Source: Paracoccaceae bacterium
GTDB taxonomy: Bacteria > Pseudomonadota > Alphaproteobacteria > Rhodobacterales > Rhodobacteraceae
Direction of reading: 5' to 3'
DNA: 64,000 nt
Assembly (NCBI GenBank): GCA_004153385.1
Contig: SDAL01000006.1
Coordinates: forward strand, 62,001-126,000
Shown here: piece after piece, positions 1 to 8,721 of the stretch
Layout: every line of letters begins with the position of its first letter
How positions within the stretch are numbered: position 1 is the first letter of the stretch
Notes under the pieces: generated by a model
What the model saw: only the letters and a program-made list of their open reading frames with translations
The model's database searches: none
Told to the model about the DNA's origin: nothing
Made by a program: the position numbers and the translations under genes

Positions 1-780
1 CGCCTTGCCCGAACCGGCGGTGCGTTCGCGCAAGTTCCGGCCCACTTGGGTGGAGCCTGTAAAGGCCAGCTTGTCGATGCCCTTATGCGCGACCATCGCA
101 GCGCCCGTTTCGCCATCGCCCGTCACGATGTTGATCACCCCCTTCGGGATGCCGCATTCTGTGGCGATTTCGGCAAAGGCCAGCGCGGTCAGCGGTGTGT
201 ATTCGGCAGGTTTCAGCACCACCGTATTGCCGGCGGCCAGCGCTGGCGCGACTTTCCATGCCAACATCAACAGCGGGAAATTCCACGGGATGATCTGGCC
301 GCACACGCCATGGGGGGTGTGGCCGGGCAGTTCGTCCTCCAAAATCTCGGCCCAGCCTGCATGGTGGTAGAAATGGCGCGCAACCAGCGGGATGTCGATA
401 TCGCGGCTTTCGCGGATCGGTTTGCCGCAATCGAGCGTTTCCAGAACCGCCAGCAGGCGCGCGTGTTGCTGGATGTGGCGCGCCAGCGCATAAAGATGTC
501 TGGCGCGCTGGTGGCCAGAGAGCCCGGCCCATGCCGGTTGCGCCTTGCGCGCCGCCGACACCGCGGCATCCACGCAGGCGGGCGTGCCCTGACTGATGCG
601 CGCCAGAACGGCGTCGCCGGCCGGATCGCGCGTCTCGAACAGGGCGGCAGGCTTGGTCCACTCGCCATTGATATAGTGGCCGAACCCCTCTTCATGGGTT
701 GCAAGCCATGCGCGGGCTTGGCTGTCATCTTCAGGGGCCACGCCATACTCCATCGTCTCGAGGATCGTCTGAATGCTCAT
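1..780 (-). CDS. NAD(P)-dependent aldehyde dehydrogenase, N-terminal part (cut by window edge)
   Basis: The first 260 codons of an aldehyde dehydrogenase; the gene runs off the window at base 1, so the catalytic Cys and Glu are not visible. The fold is recognisable from the PWNFP loop, the cofactor-binding Lys in NTVVLKPAEYTP and the FTGSTQVG segment near the cut. The ATG at 780 follows a GAGGAGAGAC ribosome site and lies 12 nt after the deoC stop, so it is the last visible gene of the minus-strand operon. Family knowledge: these enzymes oxidise aldehydes to acids. Next to DeoC, which releases acetaldehyde, the likely job is acetaldehyde oxidation (inference). The substrate could differ. Confidence 0.9.
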   Translation of the reverse strand, partial: MSIQTILETMEYGVAPEDDSQARAWLATHEEGFGHYINGEWTKPAALFETRDPAGDAVLARISQGTPACVDAAVSAARKAQPAWAGLSGHQRARHLYALARHIQQHARLLAVLETLDCGKPIRESRDIDIPLVARHFYHHAGWAEILEDELPGHTPHGVCGQIIPWNFPLLMLAWKVAPALAAGNTVVLKPAEYTPLTALAFAEIATECGIPKGVINIVTGDGETGAAMVAHKGIDKLAFTGSTQVGRNLRERTAGSGKA

Positions 781-792
781 AATTGTCTCTCC

Positions 793-1809
793 TCAGGCAA
801 GCGCATGGCGGCTGGAGGCGGCATAGCGCCCGGTCACGTGATGTTCCAGCTGGCGTTCGATATCGCCCAGCATCGAACTTGCCCCAAAGCGGAACAGATC
901 GGGGTTGAGCCAGTCACGGCCCAGTTCTTCTTTCATCAGGATCTGCCATGCCAGCGCCTCTTTGGCCTGCTTCATCCCGCCTGCGGGTTTGAAACCGATG
1001 GGCTGGCCGGTGATCGCGCCGTAATCGCGCAAAGCCCGCACCATCACCAAGCTGACGGGCAGCGTGGCATTCACGCTTTCCTTGCCCGTCGAGGTCTTGA
1101 TGAAATCGGCCCCCGCCTGCATCGCCACCATCGAGGCGGCATATACCGTGCCCAGCGTCTCCAGCTCGCCCGTGGCAAGGATCGCCTTCATATGGGCCGC
1201 GCCACAGGCCGCGCGCATCGCGGCGATCTCGTCATACAGCGCCTGCCAGTTGCCCGTCAGCGCCAGTTCGCGGTTGATCACGATGTCGATCTCGCCCGCG
1301 CCTTGGGCCACCGCCCAGCGGATTTCCTCAAGGCGCAGGGGCAATGGCATCAGCCCTGCGGGAAACCCTGTCGCGACCGAGGCCACGGGGATAGTGCTGC
1401 CCTCGAGCGCCTTGACCGCATGGGGGACCATGGTGGGATACACGCAGACCGCGCCCACATGCAGCGCGCCCGGGGCAATGCCCAAACCGGCCTCGATATG
1501 GGGGGCAAGCGGCCTTCGGGCCTTGGCACACAGCCGTTTGACGCGATCGGCTGTATCGTCGCCCGACAGCGTCGTCAGATCGACGCAGCGCACCGCGTTC
1601 ACCAGCCATGCGGCCTGATGGTCCTTTTTCACGCTGCGTCGTCCGGCCAGCGTGGCGGTGCGCCGTTCGGTTGCCGCGCGGTTCACGTGATGGCCCTCGA
1701 ACATCGCGACATCCAGCGCCATGCCGGGATTTCGCACATGTCCGGTACGGGCCACAGCCGTTGGCACAAGGGCCGCCTCGCCAGACCGGCTATCTGTCTG
1801 CGTCTTCAT
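793..1809 (-). CDS. deoC: Deoxyribose-phosphate aldolase
   Basis: Class I aldolase of 338 residues that cleaves 2-deoxyribose 5-phosphate to glyceraldehyde 3-phosphate and acetaldehyde in the cytoplasm. The Schiff-base lysine lies in DFIKTSTGK, a second conserved lysine in GFKPAGG, and the active-site Asp region in GEIDIVINREL. It is longer than the roughly 250-residue E. coli enzyme because of an N-terminal extension. The ATG at 1809 was chosen because GGAGAT stands just upstream; an in-frame upstream codon at 1881 would add an unlikely Arg-rich leader. It sits between the kinase and aldehyde dehydrogenase genes, which is the order expected for deoxyribose catabolism. Confidence 0.93.
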   Translation of the reverse strand: MKTQTDSRSGEAALVPTAVARTGHVRNPGMALDVAMFEGHHVNRAATERRTATLAGRRSVKKDHQAAWLVNAVRCVDLTTLSGDDTADRVKRLCAKARRPLAPHIEAGLGIAPGALHVGAVCVYPTMVPHAVKALEGSTIPVASVATGFPAGLMPLPLRLEEIRWAVAQGAGEIDIVINRELALTGNWQALYDEIAAMRAACGAAHMKAILATGELETLGTVYAASMVAMQAGADFIKTSTGKESVNATLPVSLVMVRALRDYGAITGQPIGFKPAGGMKQAKEALAWQILMKEELGRDWLNPDLFRFGASSMLGDIERQLEHHVTGRYAASSRHALA

Positions 1810-1888
1810 TGCATATCTCCTAGATCGGCGCCTGTTCGCGCGGATGGCGTGGCGCACCACCCATCGTTTCGCGAACGGCATATCGGCA

Positions 1889-2821
1889 TCAGGCGCGCGC
1901 CTGAGCGGAAAGAAACGTGTCTAATTCCTGCGGCGTCGCATAGCTTGTCTGGGTGCCGCGACGGGTGATTGAAAGTGCGGCGTAACATGCGGCCCGGCCA
2001 AGCGCATCATTCGCCTCGAGCCCCGTGCCAAGGAAATGCGCGAAACTGCCGATGAAGGCGTCGCCTGCGCCGGTGGTATCCACGGGGCTGACCGCGACAG
2101 GGGCGATTTCGGTCACGCAATCGGCGGTAATGCGCCGTGCCCCGCGCCCGCCAAGCGTGACCACAACATTGCCGATACCGCGTTCGATCAGGCTGCGCGC
2201 GGCCGCGATCACGGCCGCGTCGCTATCGGTGGGCAGGCCCGTCAGCAGGGCAAGCTCGCTTTCATTGGGGCAAAACCAGTCCAGCCCCGCAAGCCGTGCG
2301 ATATCAAGATCGGGGTGGGCGGGCGCGGGGTTGAGGATCGTCGTGATCCCTTCGCGCGCCCCGAAGGCCACCGTGTGATAGACGGTCTCCAGCTCCACCT
2401 CGAGCTGAAGCAGGATCGCAGAGGCCGCGCGCAGCGTACCGGCGGCGGCATCAACATCCGACGGGGCCAGCGCGCCATTGGCACCTTTCACGATCAAGAT
2501 CGCGTTCTCGCCATCGGGCTCGACAAAAATCGGGGCCACGCCGGAGGCCGTGCCCGCAACCGTGCGCACATGGGTGGTGTCGATCCCGTTGGCATCGAGG
2601 TTGGCGCGCACCTGAGGGCCGAACACATCATCGCCCACACAGGTGACCATCGCGACCTGTGATCCCAGACGCGCGGCGGCGACCGCCTGATTGGCCCCCT
2701 TGCCGCCAAACCCGATGGCAAAATCGGGGGCCTCGACCGTTTCGCCTTTCGCCGGCATCCGGTCGATATAGGTGACCAGATCCATCATGTTGGAGCCGAC
2801 CACGGCAATCTTTCTATTCAT
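1889..2821 (-). CDS. Ribokinase-family sugar kinase (ribokinase or deoxyribokinase)
   Basis: A PfkB/ribokinase kinase of 310 residues. It shows the N-terminal sugar-binding GGKGANQAVAAARLG segment (about residues 39-53), the NESE motif (about 186-189) and the C-terminal DTTGAGDAF signature with catalytic base Asp254. The start at 2821 overlaps the end of the DUF4432 gene by 8 nt, so translation is probably coupled. Family members phosphorylate ribose, deoxyribose or similar sugars at O5. With deoC next door, deoxyribose is the most likely substrate (inference); plain ribokinase activity cannot be excluded from sequence. Confidence 0.88.
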   Translation of the reverse strand: MNRKIAVVGSNMMDLVTYIDRMPAKGETVEAPDFAIGFGGKGANQAVAAARLGSQVAMVTCVGDDVFGPQVRANLDANGIDTTHVRTVAGTASGVAPIFVEPDGENAILIVKGANGALAPSDVDAAAGTLRAASAILLQLEVELETVYHTVAFGAREGITTILNPAPAHPDLDIARLAGLDWFCPNESELALLTGLPTDSDAAVIAAARSLIERGIGNVVVTLGGRGARRITADCVTEIAPVAVSPVDTTGAGDAFIGSFAHFLGTGLEANDALGRAACYAALSITRRGTQTSYATPQELDTFLSAQARA

Positions 2822-3908
2822 TCTCGCACTCCGTCATCTGGGAAATCCTGCGTCCGAGGGCTGCGGCCTCCTGCGGTGTCACATAGCCGAAACGGGTTGC
2901 AAAACAGGCGGTGTCACCCGCACCAAGGCTGCGCAGGTTTCCTTTGGCTTTCTCGGCGGTGTATCCTTCGGGTTCGCAGGTGGCAGGCAGGGCAAAGGCT
3001 GCAACCGACGCATCTGCGCCTGCCAGTATCCAGCGTGCGAGATGATCGAACTGGTCTGGCCGCCAACTCATGGCGAACCCGTCGCCTTGGGGGCGTTCAA
3101 GCATCGCATGGCTTTCGCCTTGGGCATCGGCGCAGGGGTTTTCGATATAGAACACCTGCTCGGGGCTCCAATGTTCGGGATGTGCCAGCACAGCACCGTC
3201 TTGCGGGTGCAGGCCCAGATGTTCGATGAAATCGCGATAGGCCTGAGTGGGCTGCACATGGGCGGGCACCTCGCGGCGCACGCGGGTGCGCTGGGGTGTG
3301 AAAGGGGCGGCCTGATGGATGCGCCCGCCTTGCACGAAGGCAAAGTTCACATGGCACATATACATCAGATCCATCGGCTGTGCGGCGCGGTTTTCCACCC
3401 GCATCGCCATTTCGATCACTGTGCCTGCGCGGAGCGTAATCGCGGGCATCGCGCGGTAATGCGGGCCAAAGCCGCGGATATAATCGACATGCCCCCCAAG
3501 GCGCATGAATGGCCCCTCGTCATCCGCGCCGATTTCAAGATGCGCGTGGTCCATCACGGCGCAGGCCATTTCGCCATGCAGCGGATGATCGTCCTGCGGG
3601 CCGGGGCAGCCGTTGCGCAAAAGCCCGCTGTGATAGGCCAGACAGCCGTAGGTTTGCACGATCACCTGCGCGGGGCGCGGTTCGTCAAACGCGCTGTGCA
3701 TTGTCAGGCGCACACCGTCAAACACCGCATCCCACAGCATCTGGCCCATATAGGGCAGCATCTCGACCCGGCCGCGCGGGGTATCGACCGCCAGCATCTC
3801 GACGCCCAGCCCCGTGCGCCAGCCGGTCACGGTGAAGGTCTCGGTCCGCGCCAGCACGGTCGGGGCCGTGGCGAACCGCTCCCGCGGCAGAGGGATAATA
3901 ACGCTCAT
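2814..3908 (-). CDS. DUF4432 family aldose-epimerase-like protein
   Basis: A 364-residue protein of the galactose-mutarotase-like fold, DUF4432 type. Visible features are an N-terminal beta-rich stretch (GRVEMLPYMGQMLWDAVF), HPLHGEM near residue 110, and a conserved C-terminal WRPDQFDHLARW segment. No signal peptide is seen, so it should be cytoplasmic. DUF4432 genes often sit in sugar operons, and a comparable mutarotase-like protein (DeoX) belongs to the Salmonella deoxyribose regulon deoQKPX. The likely role is anomer interconversion of the imported sugar before phosphorylation (inference). It follows the permease stop by one base and overlaps the kinase gene. Confidence 0.8.
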   Translation of the reverse strand: MSVIIPLPRERFATAPTVLARTETFTVTGWRTGLGVEMLAVDTPRGRVEMLPYMGQMLWDAVFDGVRLTMHSAFDEPRPAQVIVQTYGCLAYHSGLLRNGCPGPQDDHPLHGEMACAVMDHAHLEIGADDEGPFMRLGGHVDYIRGFGPHYRAMPAITLRAGTVIEMAMRVENRAAQPMDLMYMCHVNFAFVQGGRIHQAAPFTPQRTRVRREVPAHVQPTQAYRDFIEHLGLHPQDGAVLAHPEHWSPEQVFYIENPCADAQGESHAMLERPQGDGFAMSWRPDQFDHLARWILAGADASVAAFALPATCEPEGYTAEKAKGNLRSLGAGDTACFATRFGYVTPQEAAALGRRISQMTECENE

Positions 3909-3909
3909 A

Positions 3910-4929
3910 TCAGGTCCTTTTCCAGCTGCGCCACGAGTTCAGCGCGATGACCGCGATCAGCACGCCCCCCCAGATGAAATCGATCAGATGGTTGGAGACG
4001 CGCATCATCTGGAAGCCCGAAGATAGCAACGTCAGCGAGATCAGCGCCAGCGCCACGCCCAGCACATTGCCACGACCGCCGGCCGGATTGGTCCCGCCCA
4101 GCACCGCGATCAACACCGCCTGCAGCAGATAGGAGGCGCCATAATCGGATTTCGCCGCATTCGTGCGCGCCGACAGCAGTATTCCGGCCATCGCCGCCAG
4201 CCCGCCCGTCAGCATATAGGAATAAAAGATCATCTCACCGCGTTTGATGCCCGCATAGACCGCCGCCTTCGGATTGGTCCCGATCAGCTTCAGCCGCAGC
4301 CCGAACGAGGTCCGCGCCAGCAGCACCGACAGCGCGATACAGATCAGGGCGAATATGATCAGCGGTACCGGAATCCCCAGCAGCTTGCCGTTGCCGATCG
4401 CGTTCCATCCCGACGGAAAGCCCACGATCGCAGGCCCGCCCGTCAGCACAAGACACAGCCCGATAAACACCTGCCCCGTGCCGAGCGTGGCCAGAATAGG
4501 CGTGATCTTGAGCACCGAGATCAAAAACCCGTTCAGCAAGCCCGCCGCCATGCCCACCAAAAGCGCGGCAACCACCCCCAGCGTCACCGGCCCGAGGCCA
4601 AGCGCCCCTGTGCCACCGTCGCCCGCCATCGTGGCAAACAATGTGCCCGCCGTGATGCCGGCAAGGTTGGCCACACCCACGATCGACAGATCGATCCCGC
4701 CGGTCAGCATCGCGATCATCATCGCAATCGACAAGATGCCAAGCTCCGGCATGAAAAAGGCCATGGATTCGAAATTATACGACGACAGGAACATTGACGG
4801 TCGCAGCATCGCCATCGCGACCAGCACCACAACACACACCACAGCCAGCATCAGATTGGTCTGCGCCGCCTCGCCACGCGTCAGGTTGCGCAGGCCCCGC
4901 CGGGTCACGGTCGAATTTGTATCGTTCAT
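3910..4929 (-). CDS. Ribose-type sugar ABC transporter permease 2
   Basis: An inner-membrane permease of 339 residues (BPD_transp_2 family, RbsC-like) with many hydrophobic helices and the family loop GGTNPAGGRGNVLGV near the C-terminus, which contacts the ATPase. ATG 4929 has a GGAGAG site upstream; the longer reading to 5025 overlaps the preceding permease and has an implausible leader. It forms a heterodimeric channel with the permease encoded at 4944-5921 and works with the ATPase and binding protein upstream in the same operon. The substrate is set by the binding protein; a pentose or deoxypentose is inferred from the linked enzymes. Confidence 0.9.
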   Translation of the reverse strand: MNDTNSTVTRRGLRNLTRGEAAQTNLMLAVVCVVVLVAMAMLRPSMFLSSYNFESMAFFMPELGILSIAMMIAMLTGGIDLSIVGVANLAGITAGTLFATMAGDGGTGALGLGPVTLGVVAALLVGMAAGLLNGFLISVLKITPILATLGTGQVFIGLCLVLTGGPAIVGFPSGWNAIGNGKLLGIPVPLIIFALICIALSVLLARTSFGLRLKLIGTNPKAAVYAGIKRGEMIFYSYMLTGGLAAMAGILLSARTNAAKSDYGASYLLQAVLIAVLGGTNPAGGRGNVLGVALALISLTLLSSGFQMMRVSNHLIDFIWGGVLIAVIALNSWRSWKRT

Positions 4930-4943
4930 GTTTCTCTCCTGCC

Positions 4944-5921
4944 TCACACCAGCGCACGCCGGTCGCGCAGCGCTGTGACCGTTACCGCCGCGATCAACAT
5001 CGCGCCCACAACGATGCGCTGCCATGTCGTGTCGATCCCCATCAAGATCAGCGAGTTCTGGATCATCACCAGAATGAACACCCCCAGAACCGTGCCCAGA
5101 ACCGTACCACGCCCGCCAAAGATCGACGCGCCCCCCAAGACGACCGCGGCGATCACGTCCAGCTCCAGCCCGACGAAATCACGCGGATTGGCCAGCCAGA
5201 TCATCGACGAATGCAACAGGCCCGAAAACCCGGCCAGTGCGCCTGCGGTGACATAGACGAACATCATCGTGCGACCGGTCGAAAACCCGACCCGTTTGGC
5301 GGCCTCGGGATCGGCGCCGTACGCATAGACCGACCGCCCGATCATCGTGTATTTCAGCACCAGATGCAGCGCCAGCGCCAGCCCCAGATAGATCGCGATC
5401 ATCGCCGTCAGCCCGTAGGTGGAGCCGTTCGCACGTTCCAGCGTCACCAGATCGGCTTTGCCGAACGCGACCAGCGCATCGGGCATCTTGTTGATGTTCA
5501 CGTTGGATGTGCCCACCAGCCCCAGCACCAGACCGCGCACAACCGATGCCGTGCCAAGCGTCACGATCAGCGGGATCATTTTGAACCGGTGGATGATGCC
5601 GGCGTTCATCAGCCCCAGCAAACCGCCGATCAAGATCGCGGACATGAACGGCAACACCAGCCCGTTATAGTCAAGCGCGACCATCACGCGCACTGTCAGA
5701 TACATGCCCGCCACCGCAAAAGCGGTGAACGACACATCGATCCCGCCAGAGATCATCACCAGCAACACGCCAAGCGCCATGATGCCGATCACCACATTCT
5801 CTTTGAGCAGGCTGAACAGGTTGGACATCTGCCAGAAGGCAGGGTTCACAAGGCCGATAAAGACCATCGCAACCACCAAGATTGCCAGAATGATCGCATC
5901 CGAGCTGCGCATAAATTTCAT
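4944..5921 (-). CDS. Ribose-type sugar ABC transporter permease 1
   Basis: A 325-residue polytopic membrane protein of the RbsC/BPD_transp_2 family. It shows the SGGIDVSF segment after the second helix and the C-terminal [15 protein letters not shown] coupling loop. Its ATG at 5921 overlaps the ATPase stop codon (ATGA), which indicates translational coupling. The partner permease begins 14 nt downstream. Two different permeases with a single double-domain ATPase is the standard layout of the ribose/autoinducer-2 importer class. Confidence 0.9.
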   Translation of the reverse strand: MKFMRSSDAIILAILVVAMVFIGLVNPAFWQMSNLFSLLKENVVIGIMALGVLLVMISGGIDVSFTAFAVAGMYLTVRVMVALDYNGLVLPFMSAILIGGLLGLMNAGIIHRFKMIPLIVTLGTASVVRGLVLGLVGTSNVNINKMPDALVAFGKADLVTLERANGSTYGLTAMIAIYLGLALALHLVLKYTMIGRSVYAYGADPEAAKRVGFSTGRTMMFVYVTAGALAGFSGLLHSSMIWLANPRDFVGLELDVIAAVVLGGASIFGGRGTVLGTVLGVFILVMIQNSLILMGIDTTWQRIVVGAMLIAAVTVTALRDRRALV

Positions 5922-7432
5922 GCGGGTTCTCCTTGGGTCGTGCGCGACAGGGCCGCATCAAGGGCCTCTTCGGTCAGGGTGTGGCCCGATAATTCCGCCA
6001 TAATGCGTCCCTCTGTCATGCACAGCACGCGGTTGCAGTTTGCGGCCAGCTCGGGCAGATCGTCAGAGATCATCAGCACCGCCAGATCGGATGTGCGGGT
6101 CAATTCCTGAATGATGCCGTGGATCTGTTCTTTCGATCCGACATCGACCCCGACGGTCGGCCCGTTCAGGATCAGCACCCGCGCATGCGTCATCAGCCAG
6201 CGCCCGATCATCACGCGCTGCGCATTGCCGCCCGAAAGCGTGCCGACCGGCACATCTATCCCTGGCGCGGAAATCGCCATTTCGCCAAACATCTTGCGGG
6301 TTTCGGCCGCGGCCTTTTCGCCATCCAGCCACAAACGCGGCGCGAACCGACGCATCGAGGAGACAATCGCATTGTCGCGGATCGAACGGGTCAGGAACAA
6401 ACCTTCCGATAGCCGGTCCTCGGGAACATAGGCAATCCCGGCTGCAATCGCCTCCGGCACCGATTTCGGCGCGACCGGCACGCCATCAATCCGCATCTCG
6501 CCGCTCATATCGCCGCGCAGTCCGAACACCGCCTGTGCCAGCGCCTTGCGCCCGGCCCCGATCAATCCCGACAGGCCAACGATCTCGCCCGGCATCAGCG
6601 TCAGGTTGATATCATGCGCCTGATGTCCGACCGTCACATCCCGCAGTTCCAGCCGCGGCTTGCGCCCTGCCAGATCGGGGGCCGCGAAACGGCCCTGATG
6701 CAGATCGCGCCCCGTCATCGCGCGGGTGATCGCACGTTCGTCAAACTCGGCAATCGGTCCTTCGGTCACCTTTTTGCCGTTGCGAAACACCGTAAGACGC
6801 TCGGAGATTTCCAGCATTTCGCGCATTTTATGGCTGACAAACAACGTCGCAATCCCGTCGGCCTGCAAATCGCGCACGATGCGGAACAGGCGCGCAACCT
6901 CGCGCCCTGTCAGGGTCGTGGTCGGCTCGTCCATGATGATCAACCGCGCATCCGCCAACATCGCGCGGGCAATCGCCACGATCTGGCGGCCTGCGGCGGG
7001 CAGCGTTTCAACGGTTGCATCCAGATCCAGCGTCACGTCAAGGCGCTGGAGAACCTCGCGCGCCATTTCACGCGCCCGCGTCCAGTTGATGCGGGTCCTG
7101 CCTTCGCGCACAAAGGTATTGAGGGTGATATTCTCGACGACGCTTAGCGTCGGAAACAACGAGAAATCCTGATAGATGACCTGCACGCCATGGGCGATCG
7201 AGGTGACAGGATCAAGGGGACCAACCTTCTGGCCATCAATGTAAATCTCGCCCTCATCGGGCTGGTAGACGCCAGAGATGACCTTGATCAGGGTCGATTT
7301 CCCCGATCCGTTTTCGCCGGCAAGGCAATGGATGCGCGCGCCATCAAGCGAAAGCGACACATCGTCCAGCGCGCGCACACCGCCAAAGCGCTTCGAGATA
7401 TTGCGCAGCTCTATCAAAGGGGCAGATGTCAT
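5918..7432 (-). CDS. Ribose-type sugar ABC transporter ATP-binding protein (two ABC domains)
   Basis: A 504-residue RbsA-like protein with two fused ATPase domains. The first has Walker [10 protein letters not shown] and Walker [12 protein letters not shown], but [10 protein letters not shown] in place of the canonical signature. The second has a non-canonical Walker A ([10 protein letters not shown]), a good LSGGNAQRV signature, and a Walker B written LILNGPT, lacking the usual acidic pair. One competent and one degenerate site is common in this class, although the NGPT change is unusually strong. ATG 7432 is preceded by AGGAGAG. It follows the binding-protein gene across a strong hairpin. 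Confidence 0.92.
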   Translation of the reverse strand: MTSAPLIELRNISKRFGGVRALDDVSLSLDGARIHCLAGENGSGKSTLIKVISGVYQPDEGEIYIDGQKVGPLDPVTSIAHGVQVIYQDFSLFPTLSVVENITLNTFVREGRTRINWTRAREMAREVLQRLDVTLDLDATVETLPAAGRQIVAIARAMLADARLIIMDEPTTTLTGREVARLFRIVRDLQADGIATLFVSHKMREMLEISERLTVFRNGKKVTEGPIAEFDERAITRAMTGRDLHQGRFAAPDLAGRKPRLELRDVTVGHQAHDINLTLMPGEIVGLSGLIGAGRKALAQAVFGLRGDMSGEMRIDGVPVAPKSVPEAIAAGIAYVPEDRLSEGLFLTRSIRDNAIVSSMRRFAPRLWLDGEKAAAETRKMFGEMAISAPGIDVPVGTLSGGNAQRVMIGRWLMTHARVLILNGPTVGVDVGSKEQIHGIIQELTRTSDLAVLMISDDLPELAANCNRVLCMTEGRIMAELSGHTLTEEALDAALSRTTQGEPA

Positions 7433-7457
7433 GGAACTCTCCTGTTGGGCAGGGGCA

Positions 7458-7508
7458 GGATGTCGGGCAGCGCCGCACGCGTGTGCGCGCGCCCCCCGCC
7501 CGACATCC
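7458..7508 (-). other. Strong inverted repeat between binding-protein and ATPase genes
   Basis: Arms GGATGTCGGGC (7458-7468) and GCCCGACATCC (7498-7508) pair perfectly over 11 bp around a GC-rich loop. It lies in the 90-nt gap after the binding-protein stop and lacks a T-tract, so it looks like an mRNA-stabilising or attenuating hairpin rather than a full terminator. Confidence 0.7.
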
Positions 7509-7522
7509 GCCATGGCGTACGA

Positions 7523-8578
7523 TCAGAAGTCGTACTGGTCCATGTTATCGGCCGTCACCCCGACCCAGCCCGCCGCATAGAGCACTTTGGCATCACTGCC
7601 ATCGGCCAGTTGCAGGTCGCGGTAGCCGTCCAGACCAAGGTCGGTGCCTGCCCCGATATCGGCATGCTCCTGCCCTGCGTTACGCGCTTTCAATTCGGCC
7701 AGCGCGATCAGGTTCATCGCGTAGCCTGCCGCCGCCGGATCCCAGAACTGGATATAGCTGATATCGCCGTTTTCGATATACTGGCCGGCCACCGAGGGCA
7801 GACCTGTTCCCGCAAAATGCAGCTTGCCCTGCAGGCCGCTTTCCGCGATCAGACGTCCCGCGCCCGCAGATGTCGGCATCGGCCCGCCAATGATCCCTGC
7901 GATATCGGGATGCGCGGTCAATGCCTCTTTCAGCTTGTTGTAATCGGTGTTCGCATCGTCATAGGTTTCCAGCCGTTCTGTCGCGAGCGACATGTCCGGA
8001 TAGGCCTCTTTCTGACGCGCGATGGCCCCGTCGATCCATTCGTTTTGCGATTTCGAGGTCAGCGATCCGACAGTGGCGACATATTCGCCCTTCTCGCCCA
8101 TCTGGGCGGCAAGGTGGTCCATCAGCTCCGCGCCATAGGCGATGTTGTCGAAGGCCTCGATATCATAATCGACATTCTTGATGTTGGACGCCTCGTGGCT
8201 GACCACGACGATGCCGCGATCGCGCGCCTTTTTCAGCACCGGCTCCACCGCCTCGACAGAAAACGGCACAACCGCAATCGCGTCCACGCCTTGGGCGATC
8301 AGGTTCTCGATCAGTTGCACCTGCGCGGCGGCATCGGCCTGCGACGGGCCAACCATCCACGTATCACTGCCGGTGTCGTCACCGAACTGTTTGACGCCGT
8401 CGCGCATCCGGTCGAACCACGCGATGCCGTCGACTTTGACCACCGTGGCGATGTGATAGGTCTTGTCCGAGCCGAGCATGGCCTTGTCGACATTGCTGAT
8501 GTCAACAACGTCCTGCGCCAGAACCGGACTGGCTGCAGCCATCGCGATCGCGACAGCCGGAATGAATCCGAACTTCAT
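7523..8578 (-). CDS. Sugar ABC transporter periplasmic binding protein (ribose/AI-2 type)
   Basis: A 351-residue periplasmic protein of the Periplas_BP_4 class. A signal peptide (MKFGFIPAVAIAMAAASPVLA) is followed by DVVDISNVDKAMLGSDKTYH. The two-lobe sugar-binding fold is indicated by VVKVDGIAWFDRM, IAQGVDAIAVVPFSVEAV and IIGGPMPTSAGA. ATG 8578 follows a GGGAGAG site; the longer reading to 8785 runs through the promoter region and is rejected. It is the first structural gene downstream of the DeoR operator at 8654-8677, so it should be the most strongly regulated and most abundant product of the operon. Confidence 0.92.
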   Translation of the reverse strand: MKFGFIPAVAIAMAAASPVLAQDVVDISNVDKAMLGSDKTYHIATVVKVDGIAWFDRMRDGVKQFGDDTGSDTWMVGPSQADAAAQVQLIENLIAQGVDAIAVVPFSVEAVEPVLKKARDRGIVVVSHEASNIKNVDYDIEAFDNIAYGAELMDHLAAQMGEKGEYVATVGSLTSKSQNEWIDGAIARQKEAYPDMSLATERLETYDDANTDYNKLKEALTAHPDIAGIIGGPMPTSAGAGRLIAESGLQGKLHFAGTGLPSVAGQYIENGDISYIQFWDPAAAGYAMNLIALAELKARNAGQEHADIGAGTDLGLDGYRDLQLADGSDAKVLYAAGWVGVTADNMDQYDF

Positions 8579-8653
8579 GGTTACTCTCCCTTGTTGCGGA
8601 CCTCCCCGCCCGCATCTCCAGTCTACGGCTCGGGCCGGTGGCCCACCGCATGG

Positions 8654-8677
8654 GTTATGTTGTGATCGCAACATAAC
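8654..8677. promoter_or_regulatory. Palindromic operator, probably for the DeoR-family regulator
   Basis: A perfect 9-bp inverted repeat, GTTATGTTG and CAACATAAC, separated by TGATCG. It lies between the regulator gene (ends 8722) and the start of the binding-protein gene (8578), about 76 bp upstream of its ATG, where a repressor would block the importer operon. Confidence 0.75.
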
Positions 8678-8721
8678 TGCAGGGACCATCCCTTCATCAA
8701 CCGCTCGTGTCAACACATTCT

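Noticed and set aside
46-1968. 640-codon open frame on the plus strand opposite the aldehyde dehydrogenase and deoC genes
   Set aside because: It is the antisense reading of strongly conserved genes, rich in Arg/His/Gly with no family motif and no ribosome site.
4794-6110. 438-codon plus-strand frame opposite the permease genes
   Set aside because: The sequence is a His/Gln/Arg/Asp-rich antisense product; the minus strand encodes clear permeases.
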